This document shows positions 22,901 through 36,130 of a stretch of DNA of 64,000 nucleotides, piece after piece; the first letter of the stretch is position 1; every line of letters begins with the position of its first letter. Source of the stretch: Phalacrocorax aristotelis (taxonomy: Eukaryota > Chordata > Aves > Suliformes > Phalacrocoracidae). Under the pieces are notes generated by a model. It was not told where the DNA came from and did no database searches. It worked only from the letters and a program-made list of their open reading frames with translations. The position numbers and the translations under genes are program-made. The stretch spans positions 1 to 64,000 of the forward strand of contig NW_027441387.1 in assembly GCF_949628215.1 (NCBI RefSeq), given 5' to 3'.

Positions 22901-25900
22901 GTAAATGGAGCGGGAAGGGAAACACCGAACTTTACGTCCCGGGAAGCTCTTGAAAAGGAGACGGAAAAGACTGTTTGGAAGCGCTTACAAGCAGTTTTCC
23001 TTCTCCTGCAGTGGAGGAAAGCCGTGGCCCCCGTCCCTGGATCGTCCTGGTGAGGTCTCATCAGGAAAAGGAACCGCAGCGAGGGGAGAAGCCGGCGCGG
23101 CCGAGCAGGCCCTGCGGAGCAAGGCCGCCCACAAAAGGGGAAGAGGGTTTAGTATTTCCAGCCCGCCGTTTGCAAAGAGGAAAGAAAAGAGCCTTCGCTG
23201 TCTCTGAAGCGACGTTTCCTCCTCGCATGTGCCCAAACTTCTGGGTTTCGGTGGGTAAGATCTGCCCGGCCTCGCCCGGCAGCCCTGGGGGTTGCTTCCC
23301 TCGGCGCGGGCCGCAGAGCCCGGCTTTTGGTCTGACCGGCCTCGTCCCCACCGCAGCCGGGGGGGTCCCGCCTGCCAAAGGACGAGGCGGGGGAGCTCGA
23401 GGCGAGGGGGGCTTGGCGGAGGGGTCGCCGGCACGGTTGAGCCGAGGCTGCCCCGCGCCCGAGGGAGGCAAGAACCAAAGGCGGTGGGGGCCCTGCGGAG
23501 TCCTGTCTGTAGCCCGCTCCTTAATCGTTAATTATTCTTTGGTTTATTGTATTTAAGACACTATAATCATTATTCCTCTTGTGACTTGGCTTCCCTTTGT
23601 AATTAGAGATAACGATTCGGGTACGTTTTGTACGACGTCCGCATCGTTTGAGATAACTCTCCGGAAAGCTGAGGATGCCCTGACCACCCAAAGATGAGGA
23701 GGTGTGGGAGGCTGCCGGCCCCACGCCACCCCCGGCGCTGGTAAATCACCGGGGCTGGCACCAAAACAGAGCTGCCGTCGCCTTCAAGCTGCGAATTACC
23801 TTTGCAAGGCTCGGGGGAAACGGGCTCCCAAGCCCAAGAGCGAGTCAGGTCACAGTTTTAGGGTGAAAAAAGGTCCCGTCCTCCTCAGGAGCGGCAGTCG
23901 TGAGAAGGGGATAGAAACGCGTTGCGAAGGGAGGCACGAGCAATGGCTACCCCCGCCGAGCCAGGCACAGCGGAAGAACCGACGGGGAGCCGCGAGCCCT
24001 CGGCCACGGCGCTGGGAAACCAGCCTAGGACAGAGCGTAACTAAAGCCAGGCGAGCCCGCTTCAGCTCAGAGCCCTCGCTCAGCGCTTTCAGAGCATTGG
24101 CTGAAAAAACGGTTGACAAAAATCACTGGAAACGCGTTTTCCTCCTCGTTTTCCATGCCAAAAATTAACAGGCTGTCTAAGCAGGAAGACTTTTCCCTTC
24201 TTCTTCCTTTACAGCCTCACCGGCGGCTGAAAAAAGCCTCAAAAAAAGACAAAAAGCTGGACACAAGCAATCCCTGGGCTGGCCTGCGGGCCGGGCCGAG
24301 ACGGCGCAGCATCCTCCGAGGGGCTGGACGCGGCACCTCTGTGCTTTCGCGGCCGGAGCATTCGGCTTCCCCGCGTTTCACCTCCGCTTCGAGACAATAA
24401 ATACCGGCGCCGCGACGGATACCGACAACGCCGAGCACAAAGCGGCTCCGCGCGACGACCTGCAAACACGAGAACACGCCAGCGACGGTGGTTTGGGGGG
24501 GGTTTTGCCAGAGCTGCGGCGAACCTCCGCAGGGAACGCGTCCGGGAGGGCCTGAGCAAAGCGGCCGCTTTTGGTTAAATGCCTATTTCTTACGACGAGC
24601 CCCGGCTGCTGCGGGAGGGGGGACGGGAAGGGAGGTCTCCCGCCGGTGTGCGACGCCGCCTGCGGCCCGCCGAGACGTACGGGCGCACACGGCGACCTCC
24701 AGCCCCCAAAAGCTGTCGTATTTCGCGGTGCGTTTATGGCCCAGGGGGAAAAAACAGGCCTTGGGAAGTTTACCAGGCTAAGCGAGATAAGTCACAATTT
24801 AAAGACGGATGAGGTAAAACACGGAGATGTGTGTGTGAGATCCGGGTCCCACGAGCTTCGCTGAAGCTCCCCGTCTAACAAGGCAGAGCGCTTCTGCTCC
24901 GGCTTTCTGAAACGAGCCGTGATTAAGGGCTCTTGCGAGGTTCGTTGCTTCCCCCCAAGGCCAGCATCACTCAGCTTACGGGGAGAGAGGACGGGGGCGC
25001 ACAAGGGATGCGTGGAACCAGAAAACGAGCGAGGAAGAGCACGGAAGGAAATACTGACAACAGGCCGGGGTCCCCCGTTGCCTCACACGCCGCGCGGAAG
25101 CGGTGTTAAACCAAGGGGCCGCGGCGGCGGTAGTTACGCCTCGTTCACCCGACCTGGGGAACGAGGCGCCCTGCGAGGGGGTGAGTTTGGAGCCTCGCGC
25201 CGCCCCGTCACTGCGGAAGGCCGTGCCCGTATCGAGCGAGCGCTTTTTCCTTCCCGACAGGGTCCCTTTGATCCCCTCCGCGCTTCGCGCTCTTACCGCA
25301 GAGGACGATCAAATTACACCCCGCGCGCAAAGTTTATACCCTCAACACCAATTATGTGTTTTCTTTTCAGTTTTTAGGTTTGATTAACGTTTGCTTTTAC
25401 GCCTTCGGTTTCCCCCGGCTTCCCCTTACTGAGGTCAGCGATAAAAACAGGTGCGAAGCCGCTGGCAGAGCGGGGTCCCCGAGAGCTTTGGCGACACTCT
25501 CGCGCGCGAGGGGTTTTTCCAGGGAGGAGAAACCGAATTGAGAAGGGATGGGGGGGGCAGAGGACGCCCAGACCCACTTGCGGGCGAATTTATGTAAAAC
25601 GAGGGCAGGCAGGGAAGTACCGAGGATCTCCTCAGCGCTCGCTTTCACCGCATCGAGAGTTAATTTACTGCCAACCTCCCAAGGGAACGGCGGAACAAGG
25701 CGACGGGGACAACGACTCGCTAAATCTACGTGAGCCCGACGAGGCGCCTCGTTCCCTGAATCGGTTGGTTTTAAGGTTTTTGTTCGGCTCCAGCACCAGC
25801 GGCCGAACTACCCCCGCGACCCTCGGAAAGCCTCTCCGACGTCGAGCTCCTCTCGCCGAGGGACGTCGCGCTCGGGGCTTTACCGAAACAGAGGCGTTTT

Positions 25901-28900
25901 CATTCGCGTCAGGGTAAACCCGAGCTGGAGGGGAACTGCCAAACCCTGACGGTGACAGTAAGACGCGGCTGCCGCCCCGCCCGATGCCCTACAGCGGGCT
26001 CAGGGTCCGCCATCGGGGCCGAAACCCCGAGGAAACCCCTATTTTACCTTCGCATCCCCGTTTAATCAAACTTTTGGACTTCTTCCTGCTCTGAGGACAC
26101 GCAGCTTATACTCCAGAAACGGGGTGGGGGGAGAAAAATATTAAACCACCCATTTTTTGACAGCCCGAGGTGCGTTCATCAATTGTATAACGACGGGAAT
26201 TACAAGCAGGCGGATGAAAAAGGCACCAGCCCCTATTTCGCCGCTGCCATCCTCTTTTTCCGTCGTCCCGGCAGATTTATCTCTTACGCAAAATAAAAGG
26301 TGTGCTGGGCGGGAGAGGAGGGCAACCCCCCACCCCACCCCAACTAAAGCGTCTTCCGGGGGAGAAAGCTGGAAATGATAATTTCCCCGTAGGGCACCGC
26401 ACGGCAGGATTTGCAGAGTCTGCAAGAATCCTGCCTGGGGGACCAGAGGAAATCTCCATTTCAATGCGGAGGACCTGCGGGAATGCCGTGCTTTCCCCAC
26501 CGAAAGGGACTGAAGGAAAGGATTCCTCCGGAAATCCATCCGGTGGCTCACGTTTTTAAGCGCACAAACCCCCGAAACAGAAACTAAACCCCATACGGGT
26601 TATTTTTGCAGCACTAATAAATATTTGAAACACAAACAGGTTTTTTTTTTCCCTTTTCCTACCAGCAACTTAGAAAAGGCAACGGCCCAGATTCTGAACA
26701 TACCAACCACCAATGTCTATTTTTAACAGATCAACTTGGAATCGGTGTTTTCGCCCCCCTCCCAATGATTCCCTCACCTCACTGTCCCCGTTCGGCGCAC
26801 GCCTTCCGCCGCCTCGGCCCAGGTGATTCTGTAAATCCTCCTCCGACTGTACCTACGGGGCAGCCGCCGGCGGACGGGAGGGTAAGGCTCGGCCCCCCTC
26901 GAGCCGGGGAAGCTCTCTTTGGGGTAGCGTTGGATGCTAACGGGCCGCTTGGATAACAAGGGAAGGGGTGAAGGAGGCCCGACGTACACGCCAGCACAGA
27001 CGGGGTAACCAGGGCTCCGCGCAGCCTCCGCGGCCGCTCTGGATGAAATTAAAACGTCGGTTTTTAACCCACAATGTACGCAAAAACCCACCGCTCGGAG
27101 CACGCACCTCTCCGGGTTGAGGTTCGTGTTACCGCTGTTCCTTAGCTGGAAATATTAACAGGCTTTGGACCCACCCGGGAGCAGCCCCAGCCTTCCCTTG
27201 GTTTTCTGAGGAATCTTTGTAGAATAATTAAGGCTCGAAAAGACTTCTCGGATCATCGAGTCCAACGGCCAACCCAACACCCCCAGGTCTCCTAAACCGT
27301 GTCCCCAAGTGCCGCGTCTACACGTCTTCTAAATACCCCCAGGGATGGTGACTCCCCCACCTCCCTGGGCAGCCTCTGCCAGGGCCTGACCGCTGTTTTG
27401 GTGAAGGCGTTTTTCCTAATCTCCAACCTAAACCTCCCCAACGCAACTGGAGGCCATTTCCTCTTGTCCCATTGCTTGTTCCTTGGGAGCAGAGACCAAC
27501 CCCCCCCTCACTCCAGCCCCCTCAGGCAGCTGGAGAGAGCGAGAAGGGCTCCCCTCAGCCTCCCCTTCTCCAGGCTAAACCCCCCCAGCCCCCTCAGCCG
27601 CCCCCCAGCACACTTGTGCTCCAGACCCTGCCCCAGCCCCGCTGCCCTTCTCTGGACACGCTCCAGCCCCTCAAGGGCCTTCTTGTCCCGAGGGGCCCAA
27701 ACCTGAGCCCAGCATTCGAGGTGTGGCCTCCCCAGTGCCGAGCACAGGGGCCCCATCCCGGCTCCTGCTGGCCACACCAGTGCTGACACAAGCCCCGGGG
27801 CTGGTGGCCTCCTTGGCCACCTGGGCACTGCTGGCTCATGCCCAGCCGGCTGTCAGCCAGCACCCCCAGGGCCTTCTCCGCCGGGCACTTCCCAGCCCCT
27901 CTGCCCCAGGCCTGGGGCGCTGCCTGGGGTCGGTGTGACCCAAGGGCAGGACCCGGCCCTTGGCCTTGTTAAACCTCACACAACTGGCCTCGGCCCATCG
28001 ATCCAGCCTGTCCAGGTCCCTCTGTAGGGCCTTCCTGCCCTCAAGCAGATCAACACTCCCACCCAGCTTGGTGTCATCTGCAAAGTCACTGAGAGTGCCC
28101 TCGATCCCCTCATCCAGATCATCAATAAAGACATTAAACAAGACCGGCCCCAACACCGAGCCCTGGGGAACCCCGCTGTGACCGGCCTCCAGCTGGATTC
28201 GGCTCCGTCACCACAACTCTGGGCTCGGCCGTCCAGCCAGTTTTTACCCAGCGAAGGGTCCACCCGCCCAAGCCATGAGCCGCCAGCTTCTCTGGGAGGG
28301 TGCTGCGGGAGACTGTGTCGGCGGCTTTGCTAACGTCCACAGCCCGCCTCGCACGGATAAGCCTCCCCACCGCGCGGCCGTGACCCCGCCGCACCGAGGG
28401 GCGGGAGGAGAGCGCTCGTGCTTCGCTAACCTCTTGTTTTGAGCGACCCCGCGCCGACTACGGGTGGGAGGCGACGCACGGAACGGATCCGCTTTGCGCA
28501 GTCGTGCCGTAAGGGGCAAAACCAGGTGGATTGTTACGGCAGCTGCCCGGTAACCTGACGAACGGACCGCCAGAAGAGCGGGGCTCTGAACGCCAACGGG
28601 TCTGTTTGAAGCGTTAAGGAGCCAGGGTGAAAAGCCAAGACGGAATCCGAGTGGGAACCAGAAATCCAGGCGCTCCGGTGCCGCCGTCTGTGCTCAAAAC
28701 CAACACCCAAACCCCAGCGTTCTGGGCTTCCGGAACGCCTTAAAACCCTCAAAGCCAAGATTGCGCGATAGGACGTCGTTTCCCCTCGATGTTAATCTCT
28801 GTCTGCGAGAGGAGCGAGTGGATTATTTAGGCTGCGAGCGCCGAGGATGCAGCGTGCTGTCATGGATACGGGGCCGGGGGGATGCAGAACTGACCCCCTT

Positions 28901-31900
28901 AAAGAAGGCAAACCTCGCCACTCCGAACACCCACACCACAGCTCGCCGCGCCACCGCACCAGCCGAGGCGCCTTTAAATGCTTTTTTTCGATTAATAACA
29001 GAAAATAAGGAGGTAAAAGAGGAGCAGTGCGAGCCTCGTTTTGCTCCGGAGCGTTGAAACATGTAACGAGGAGACCAGGAATAGATCGGGTGCTGCTCCT
29101 CGGCGCCGGAAGGGACCCTAAGCCCGGTCCCCGGCTTTATGTGGAGTTTAAAGCGCTAAGCCAAGCTCTGGGCGTACCCGAGCGCGAAGAGCTCCGGCCG
29201 CGCTCTGGGAGGGCACGGGTTACCAGGCCCGCTGCCGATTGCCACGTGGCAGCCAACGAGGCACGGTGAGCAAACGCGATCCGTCCTCCCCGCGCGGCCT
29301 TAGGGATACACGTCCGCAGGGGGGGAGCTGCCCTCGGCGCGCGGGGATCAGGCGTTTTTTCGGCTCCTTCACCAGATCGCCATCCCGGCTGATTTTTCTA
29401 CCGCAACCGTAGCGCCCGGGAGGCACGTCGTAGCCTCCGCCGTACGTGTCGCTCGTCCAGCTGCCATCAAAAGCGACCCGCGCTGTTTGAGCGCGTTTAG
29501 CCGGGCCGTCTCCGTCAAGGGGAACCCGAATTTTCCCTTCTTGGGGAAAACGGGTGATACGAGGATTGGAAAGACCCTTATTTTCAACGGAAGGGTTGGG
29601 AACGGAACTCCGTAAGGAAAAGCAGCGGCTCTCGCGGCGCAGAGGGAGAGTTTGAACACACCGAGCACCTCATTCTACAAGAGGACAGAGAAGGATACTT
29701 AAAATTTCCCAGTTAAAAGGATCTGAGCCCTAAAATTAACCGGCCTAGCCCATCCTTGGTGGTGGGCGCTGCCCTACACACAAACAAGCGGGTCTCGGAA
29801 GAGGGGGCGCATAAACCAGCTCCCCGCGCAGCTTAATCCACACGCACGCTCCGGCCCTCGGTGCCGGTAACGTTTTCTGCTGTTCCCGTACCAAAAATAT
29901 TCCGGGGATTGGCGCTTGCTCGGAGCCAGAGCAGCCGGGCTGATGGTTTCAGCAGTTCTGTTACAGGCTGCGGCAGCCGCGAGTTAAATCGCAGGTTTTG
30001 CGACGCACCGAGTGAGGGGCGTCGTGTTCCAGGTGAGTCTCCAGAAACAAACCCAGCAGTAAAAGGAACACGTTCTAATCGCCTTTGCCCGTCGCCGTTC
30101 TCCTACGGCGCCGGAGTTTGCAGGAACCGGGGGGAAGCGGCTGCTCCCTGCGCCAAACGCCTCGGAGATACGGAGCGTGAAAGCGCCTGTGGCGTCTCGC
30201 GGCGACCCGAACTCTAACTCCCCCCGCGCCGCGAGCGCACCGGTAACGTTAGACCCATTTTAGAGATGACGGCGCTTTTAAAAGCCCGGCCACCAGGAAT
30301 TTAGGTTTCCAACTCGCCCTGAAGTCGGAGCGCCGGCCCGGTCACCAAGGGGTTTCAGGGCGCTTTTTCCCCCTCTATATTTCTCGGGGGTGAGACGAAC
30401 ATCTCGCAGCAGGAACCTGCTGGGGGGCGTGGTTTGAGAAGCTTCTGGTTCATTTCCAGCCCTCGGGATGGGCGCAGCAGGAGCGGCGTCCCCGCTCCGC
30501 CGTCCCACAGGGCTGGGACGCCGACAGCCGGTCAGCCCCTGCCCCCGAGGAACCAAAGTCCGCCCTCCTTCCTTCAGGGATTTCTGCTTAAAAAAAGCTA
30601 CGGAAAGGAAAAGGCTTCGGCTGCCCCGAGGTGCAAGCGGAGGGCAGCTGCAGGTGCGGGCCGCTCAAGAGCAACCTTGGACGTTTCTTCCTGCAGGAGG
30701 ACCGTTAAAACCAAAGTAAAACCATTTGCGTACGGTTTGGAGGTTGAGCGTTACTCAAAAACCGATTAAATCCACCCAAGCCGCCTCTCCGCCTGTCCCG
30801 CGTCCCCGTAACTCATTCAGCATCGACCTGGTTTCACGGCCAGGACAACTCTTGACTTCGCGCGGGCGGGAGGGACGAGACAAGCCCGCAGCGGCGACGG
30901 GAAACGTCCCGTTCCGGGCTCGGGGAAGCCTTTTCCTCGCGGCAGCGGGGACTCGCACCGTCCCGGGCTGCCCTCCCCTCCCCCTGTGCGACGCAGGATT
31001 GACTCGGAGCTTTTTTTTTTTTTTTTCTCTCTCTCTCGAAATCATTTCCAGACTCGCATTCCCTCGACCGCAGCGGGAGGAGGAGGAGAAATACAATGGG
31101 AGGCAAAGAGCTCGCTTTTTTGGGGAAGGAGGGGGGAAACTTCCCAGGGCCGGAGGGCGGGGGGAGAAGAGGACGTGGGCAAGGAGCTCGGCGAACGCTT
31201 CCCAACCGGGAAACGCCACTCCCGGTTTCCCTCGACAGCGAGCGGCCGTCGCGGGGCGTTTTGGCCCGCCTTTTAGTCCTGACGTCCAGTGAACGGCTCA
31301 CGGTTTTGTTGGATGTAAAGGTTGTTCTCCTACCGGGGTGGGGGGGGGAAGGTGCGGCAGCGCTCGGACACAGGGCCGAGGGGGAGCCGGCGCGAAGGCA
31401 GGTCGTCCCCGGAGCCGCCACGCGGAGCGACGAGTCCCGCGCCTCCGACAGCGGACGCGAGGCCAGTTCACGTGACAGCGGGGTGCCGGGGTGGGAGTTT
31501 GGGGAGCAGATTTGGGAAAGACGGACGAGAAATCGGAGAAATACACTCAGCTACACACAGTCCTCGCAGGAAATGGGTCCGAACCCCTTCCAGGCTGGCT
31601 CAAAAGCCTTCACTTTTAATGACGACTGATAACAAAATAAACATTGACAGTTTTCTTAAGTTCTCCAACAACTCCACAGCATTTTCCTCAGAAATCCGTG
31701 TCCGAAACGAGCCGTAAAACCAACAGCTTTTTGCAGGTGAACGCCTCATCACGCGCCGACCCACGACCTTCTCGTCAAAACCACAACGAACGTTTCTACT
31801 CCTTACGGCAGCAGAAACAACTTCCAAACACACGCTGAATGTAAACTCAAGCGATCTCGGCCTCCGCCTGCAGCCGGCCCAGCCTCCCCGGCTGCTCCCG

Positions 31901-34900
31901 TCGGCCGCAGGAGTCTTGTTTTCGCGGCTGACTTCCAGTCAGCAATAAAACTGACAAAAATCAGGTCGCTTTGCTGCCGGAGAAGGCGAGGAGGGAGAAG
32001 GGGAGAGCGCAGGGCCCGGGGCTCGGAGGATTGGGAAGCGTGGAGTGGGACGGAGCGCGCGACCGCTCGGGCACGACTGCGGCTTTAACTCCCTGCGTGA
32101 GGATTTGGAAATATTTCAGCTGTTAAATAGTAACATTGGAGAGAAATCCACGCCGCCGCGGTGCGGGATGCCACGCACACCCTCTCACGGAACCGCTTCT
32201 TCTCCTGAAGGGGAAGCGGTGGCTCCGGAGGAAGGGGAAGAAGCAGTCTCACCCCAAGCCGCCTTGTGAAACCCCTCCTCGGGCTCGGCGGCAGAACAGA
32301 AACGCTCTCCCGTCGCTCGAAGAAGCGAACTCCCCGCCAAGGGGGAACGTGGAGGAGCCGCGCTCGGAGCCTGCTTACGCCGGGATGGGCAAGAGGCGCT
32401 CGCCCGACGCCGCGGCCCGGCGTTTGTTCACGGAGCGGGTCCGAAACGGGCGGGAAGAACAAAAGCTTTCCCCGCTCGGCTTCGCCAAGAGGCCTGGGCT
32501 GGAAGGACCACCTCAAGAGATGAAACGATAGCTCAGTCTCCATAGCAATCGCCGGCTCTGCCCGTGCCACCGGCGAGATTCCCTCACGAGGGGGACAGCC
32601 CGAGCCCGGCTCGCGCCGGAGAGTTTTGGTGCACAGCGCTATTTTCCCGGTGAATTCCGGCAGAAAACGCCGAAAGCCTCCCCTCTCCTCCGCCACTACG
32701 AGATCTGAACCATTTTTAACCCCAACGGGGCGGTTAATCCTAGCCTACGCTAACTTTTAGCGTCACGGGGCTGTTAGGCGAGAAGCGCCGGCGAACTCAA
32801 CGAAGGCAACGCAATCGGCCGGCTGCGTTCTGCCGGCTCATCGCTCCAAAGCTCCCCGGAGCCGGGAATTGAGGTAGGGGCTTCCAGCCGCGCTGGTTTG
32901 GTACCCCAATCAGGGTCAGAGGCGAGCGCAGCGGGAGCGAGACCAAGCACGAAGCCTCTTGCAGGCCAACGGCCGTGTTTTAGAGCTGGGTGTTCCGACG
33001 TTAACACAATCTGCTCGTTTCTTGACCCAAAAACCCCGCTCTACCACAGGGCAAGATGTAGCTGCTACCGCGACAAACGCTGCTCCGCTAACGTGACGAT
33101 TCGGAGGCTGTATTTCCAGTGTTTATCTTTCCTAAAGAGACTTAAATTTAGCGTTAAGTCTCTCACATCGGGGAAAAAACACGGGGGAAAGAAATGCCGA
33201 GTCACAAATCATTCCCCTCGAGTTTTTTCCCCTCCTCAGGAAAAAGAGGAAAGCGCTCTGAGAGTCCAGCCTCACCCGCACATTCACAAGACAACCCACG
33301 AAAGCTCCACGTAAGACGCTGCCGCCCTCTAAACGCCCCTCCAGACTTCCAGAAATACTCTTTTCTACTCAAAAAAAGGGCGTCAGGAGATATTTAAGGA
33401 CCAAATCCCCCCCGGGACAGGGTGTTATTTTGGGTTTCCCCGCAGCGCCGGGCGCAGAAGCGGATCCTTCCCATCGGCGGCGATTCCCAGCGAAGGCGCG
33501 GGGGAGAATGGGAGCCGCGCCGGACGCCGGCTTCGCTTGTCGCCAGAACGTTTTCTGGTGCAAAGTATTCCCTCGGCGCGCGCCGGACCCTGGAGATGGG
33601 TTTCCCCCCACCTCTCATTTTTATTAATGCGATAGGAAGAAAGGACGCGGTGATTGTATCGCCGGAGAGAGAGAGAGAACGGTTATTGCGCGCTTTCAGG
33701 GCGCTGGATTTCTCCCCCGGTATCTAAATCGCTAAATATTCTGGGAAGGAGAAGCGTGCGAAATACGGGCTGCCCGCGCGACTCGGGAGGAATCCTTCCC
33801 CCAACGGTTAGGCTGGGGGTGAAACAACACGCGGTGTGGGATAGCCGTGGGGTAACGGTGCCCCGCCATCTCGTCCTCTCGTTCTAGAATTAATAACGAC
33901 GATGACTCGAAGATCAGCACGTGTGCCTGTCACACGTTCACGGGTCAAAGAACCAACAGCCAAAAAAAAGCGATATATTTTAGCGTTCAAATGTAAGCAG
34001 CGAAGCGTCGGCGCAGGCACCAGGGGATGGGGGAGCGGCGCAAACCCGATGGCCTCACGGCGAACGCGCGTGCCGAGCCCGGCGCGGCCAAGCGGGAGCC
34101 CCTCAGTGCGGCACCCCGGCGCCCCGGGTGGGTGCCACAGCCGCGAACCCACCGCCGGGCTTTGGCTGCGCCTGGGATTGGGTCCAGCTGCGGTGCAGTG
34201 CGGGGGGAAAGGCGAACCCCCCCCGTGCCTCAGTTTCCCCGTGGGTCACACGCAGGCGCCGTTTGACAGCTACTCTTGAGCCAAACAACAAAAGTTCCGA
34301 TGGTGAACGGTGCGTCCGGGGACCATGACGGCACCAGGGATCCCGACGGGACGGCGGGCGGGATACACGGAATTACCGAAGAGGGAAAAACCAGCCCGGA
34401 AGGAGAGCTGGTGTCGAGAAAACTACAGAAACCAAGACCACGACCACACGCCCGGCATCGCTCCCGCAAAAAGGCAAAGCCAAAACACACACGTAAACGG
34501 TAAATACGTTCCGAAATTAAGCTGCGAGCAGCAAATGAAAACTAGAAGAGAATTTGAAGAGCAACGAACTGTAGTTTATTCCACTAATGCCTTATTTAAC
34601 GCAGCGAGGGGAAAAAACCTGGGGGCTGTAAGGGGGCGCAGGGCACCCCTCGGATGGCCAAGGCCAGCAGGGCCCCCCCCGTGGGGGCGCGCTGCCCCCC
34701 ACACACCGGGGCGCCGAGACACTCCGCAGCTTGCCATTTCCCAAACCGGGGGAGGCCGCGGCGGCGGGTCCGGGCTGAGCGAAGCGCCGGCGATGGAGGT
34801 TTTGAATCCTGACATTGCAAAGGCTTCGCTTCCCCTCCGTGCCGGCGCTCCCAGAGCCATCCCGAGGCGGCCCCGGCTCGTCCCCGGGAGGAAGAGGAGG

Positions 34901-35351
34901 AGGGGAGCGGCGGGGGGGGGGACGCGCACAGAGGCCGAGACAGCAGCACCGAGTCACGGCAGGGCGAACCGGCGGCCTCTCCCGAGCCGCCCCCCCCCCC
35001 CCCCCTCGCCCGGAGGAGGTGGGGACGAGCAGGGCGCTTCCCGGCGGCGGCGGGGGGGGGAAGGCTGTCGGCGCCCCCTCTTTTGGGGGGGAGTGTGTGC
35101 ATGGAGGGGGCGGGGGGGGGGGGGGGGGCCGGAGGGCGACGTCTCCTTTTGGGGAGGTACATTGTATTCCGGAGACGTGACCCGCAGCCGCCGCAGCGGG
35201 AGGCTGCCCGGGGGCGGCGGGGCCGGGGCGCGGGGGGGGGAGCGGCGGCGGGGCCGGTGCCCGGGGAGGGGGCAGCCGCCCCCCCTCCCGCCGCCGCAGG
35301 TAGCGGAGTTAAGCGATTTAAAGCGAAATTGCTGCATTGTAAGAAACTCAC
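19951..35351 (-). other. BICRA: Probable long first intron of BICRA
   Basis: The ATG exon starts at an AG acceptor (19952-19951), and the next credible minus-strand promoter and donor upstream is at about 35350, so this 15.4 kb is most likely intron 1. Apart from the CR1 copy at 27.2-28.4 kb and an AT-rich island at 23520-23640, I recognise nothing in it. Every ORF is short, and none resembles a known protein. Additional 5' UTR exons could be hidden here. Confidence 0.5.
27213..28400 (-). mobile_element. CR1 LINE, 5'-truncated, degenerate
   Basis: The minus strand carries the CR1 reverse transcriptase C-terminal half and 3' UTR. Seen in pieces: [74 protein letters not shown] and [14 protein letters not shown] is the catalytic palm motif. 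The frame shifts repeatedly between pieces, and the 5' two thirds of the element is absent. The plus strand near 27225-27275 shows the familiar antisense 3' end (AATTAAGGCTCGAAAAGACTTC, then CATCGAGTCCAAC). It is a dead copy inside the probable first intron of BICRA, in the same orientation as the gene. Confidence 0.93.
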
Positions 35352-35660
35352 CGTGATGTTTGAGCAGCAGTCGGCGCGGGGTCTCCCAGACATCCCCGCA
35401 CGGGCTCCGGAGGCAGGACCCCGCCAGGCACCGACACATAGGGGTTCAGCGCGCTGCCTGATCGCCCTCCGCGCCCCGCGCCGGCCGCCGCCGGGCTGGG
35501 GGGGGCGGCGGCAGCGGGGACACCCCGCCCGCCCCAGGGCCCCCGATTAACGCGCACCCCCCCCCCGCCGCGCCCCCCCTCCCCGCGCCCTGCATTTGCA
35601 TACGCCACGCCCCCTTCCCCCCCGCCCCGCCCCGCCCGGCGAGAGGGACGCGCTGCGCCC
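34650..35660 (-). promoter_or_regulatory. BICRA: CpG-island promoter, probable BICRA promoter
   Basis: Very CpG-dense block with GC boxes and long G runs. On the minus strand an octamer ATGCAAAT is at 35601-35594, upstream of the candidate first exon. The placement, divergent from ZNF541 and upstream of the BICRA ATG exon, fits human gene order. No TATA box was seen for the minus strand. The transcription start is not determined. Confidence 0.55.
35352..35590 (-). other. BICRA: Candidate noncoding first exon of BICRA
   Basis: On the minus strand a good donor, CATCACG|GTGAGTTT, ends the candidate exon at 35352 (donor bases 35351-35350). The upstream edge is unknown and is set near the octamer. 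The support is one strong donor within the CpG island and the need for an upstream noncoding exon; transcript data would decide. Confidence 0.4.
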
Positions 35661-35664
35661 CGGG

Positions 35665-36130
35665 CCCGGCTCTGCTGGGACGGGCCCAGCTAAACCCGGC
35701 CTCGTCGGGACGGGCCCGGCCCAACCCGGCCTTGCTAGGAGGGGCCCAGCCGAACCCGGCCTCGCCCAGCCAAACACGGCGTTGCTAGGACAGGCCTTGC
35801 GGAACCCGGCCCATCCAGGACAGGCCCTGCTGTACCCGGCCTTGCCCAGCTGAACCTGGCCTCACCAGGACGGGCCCAGCTTTGCTAGGATGGGCCTAGC
35901 CGAGCCCAGCCTTACTGGGACAGACCCTACCAAACCCGGCCTTGCCCAGCTGAACCTGGCATCACTAGGAAAAGCCCAGCTGAACCCAGCCAAACGTGGC
36001 CTCGCTGTGACAGGCCTAGCCAAACCTGGCCTTGCCCAGCTGAACTTGGCCTTGCCAGGATGGGCCCAGCTGAACCTGGCCTTGCTAGGATGGGCCTAGC
36101 TAAACGGGGCCTTGCTAGGAAGGCAGGGCT
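35665..36130. repeat. About 30-bp minisatellite beside the BICRA promoter
   Basis: About 15 diverged units of roughly 25-32 bp built from CTAGGACGGGCCCAGC and TGAACCTGGCCTTG. The copies differ from one another more than in the other arrays of this window, so the array looks older. Confidence 0.88.
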
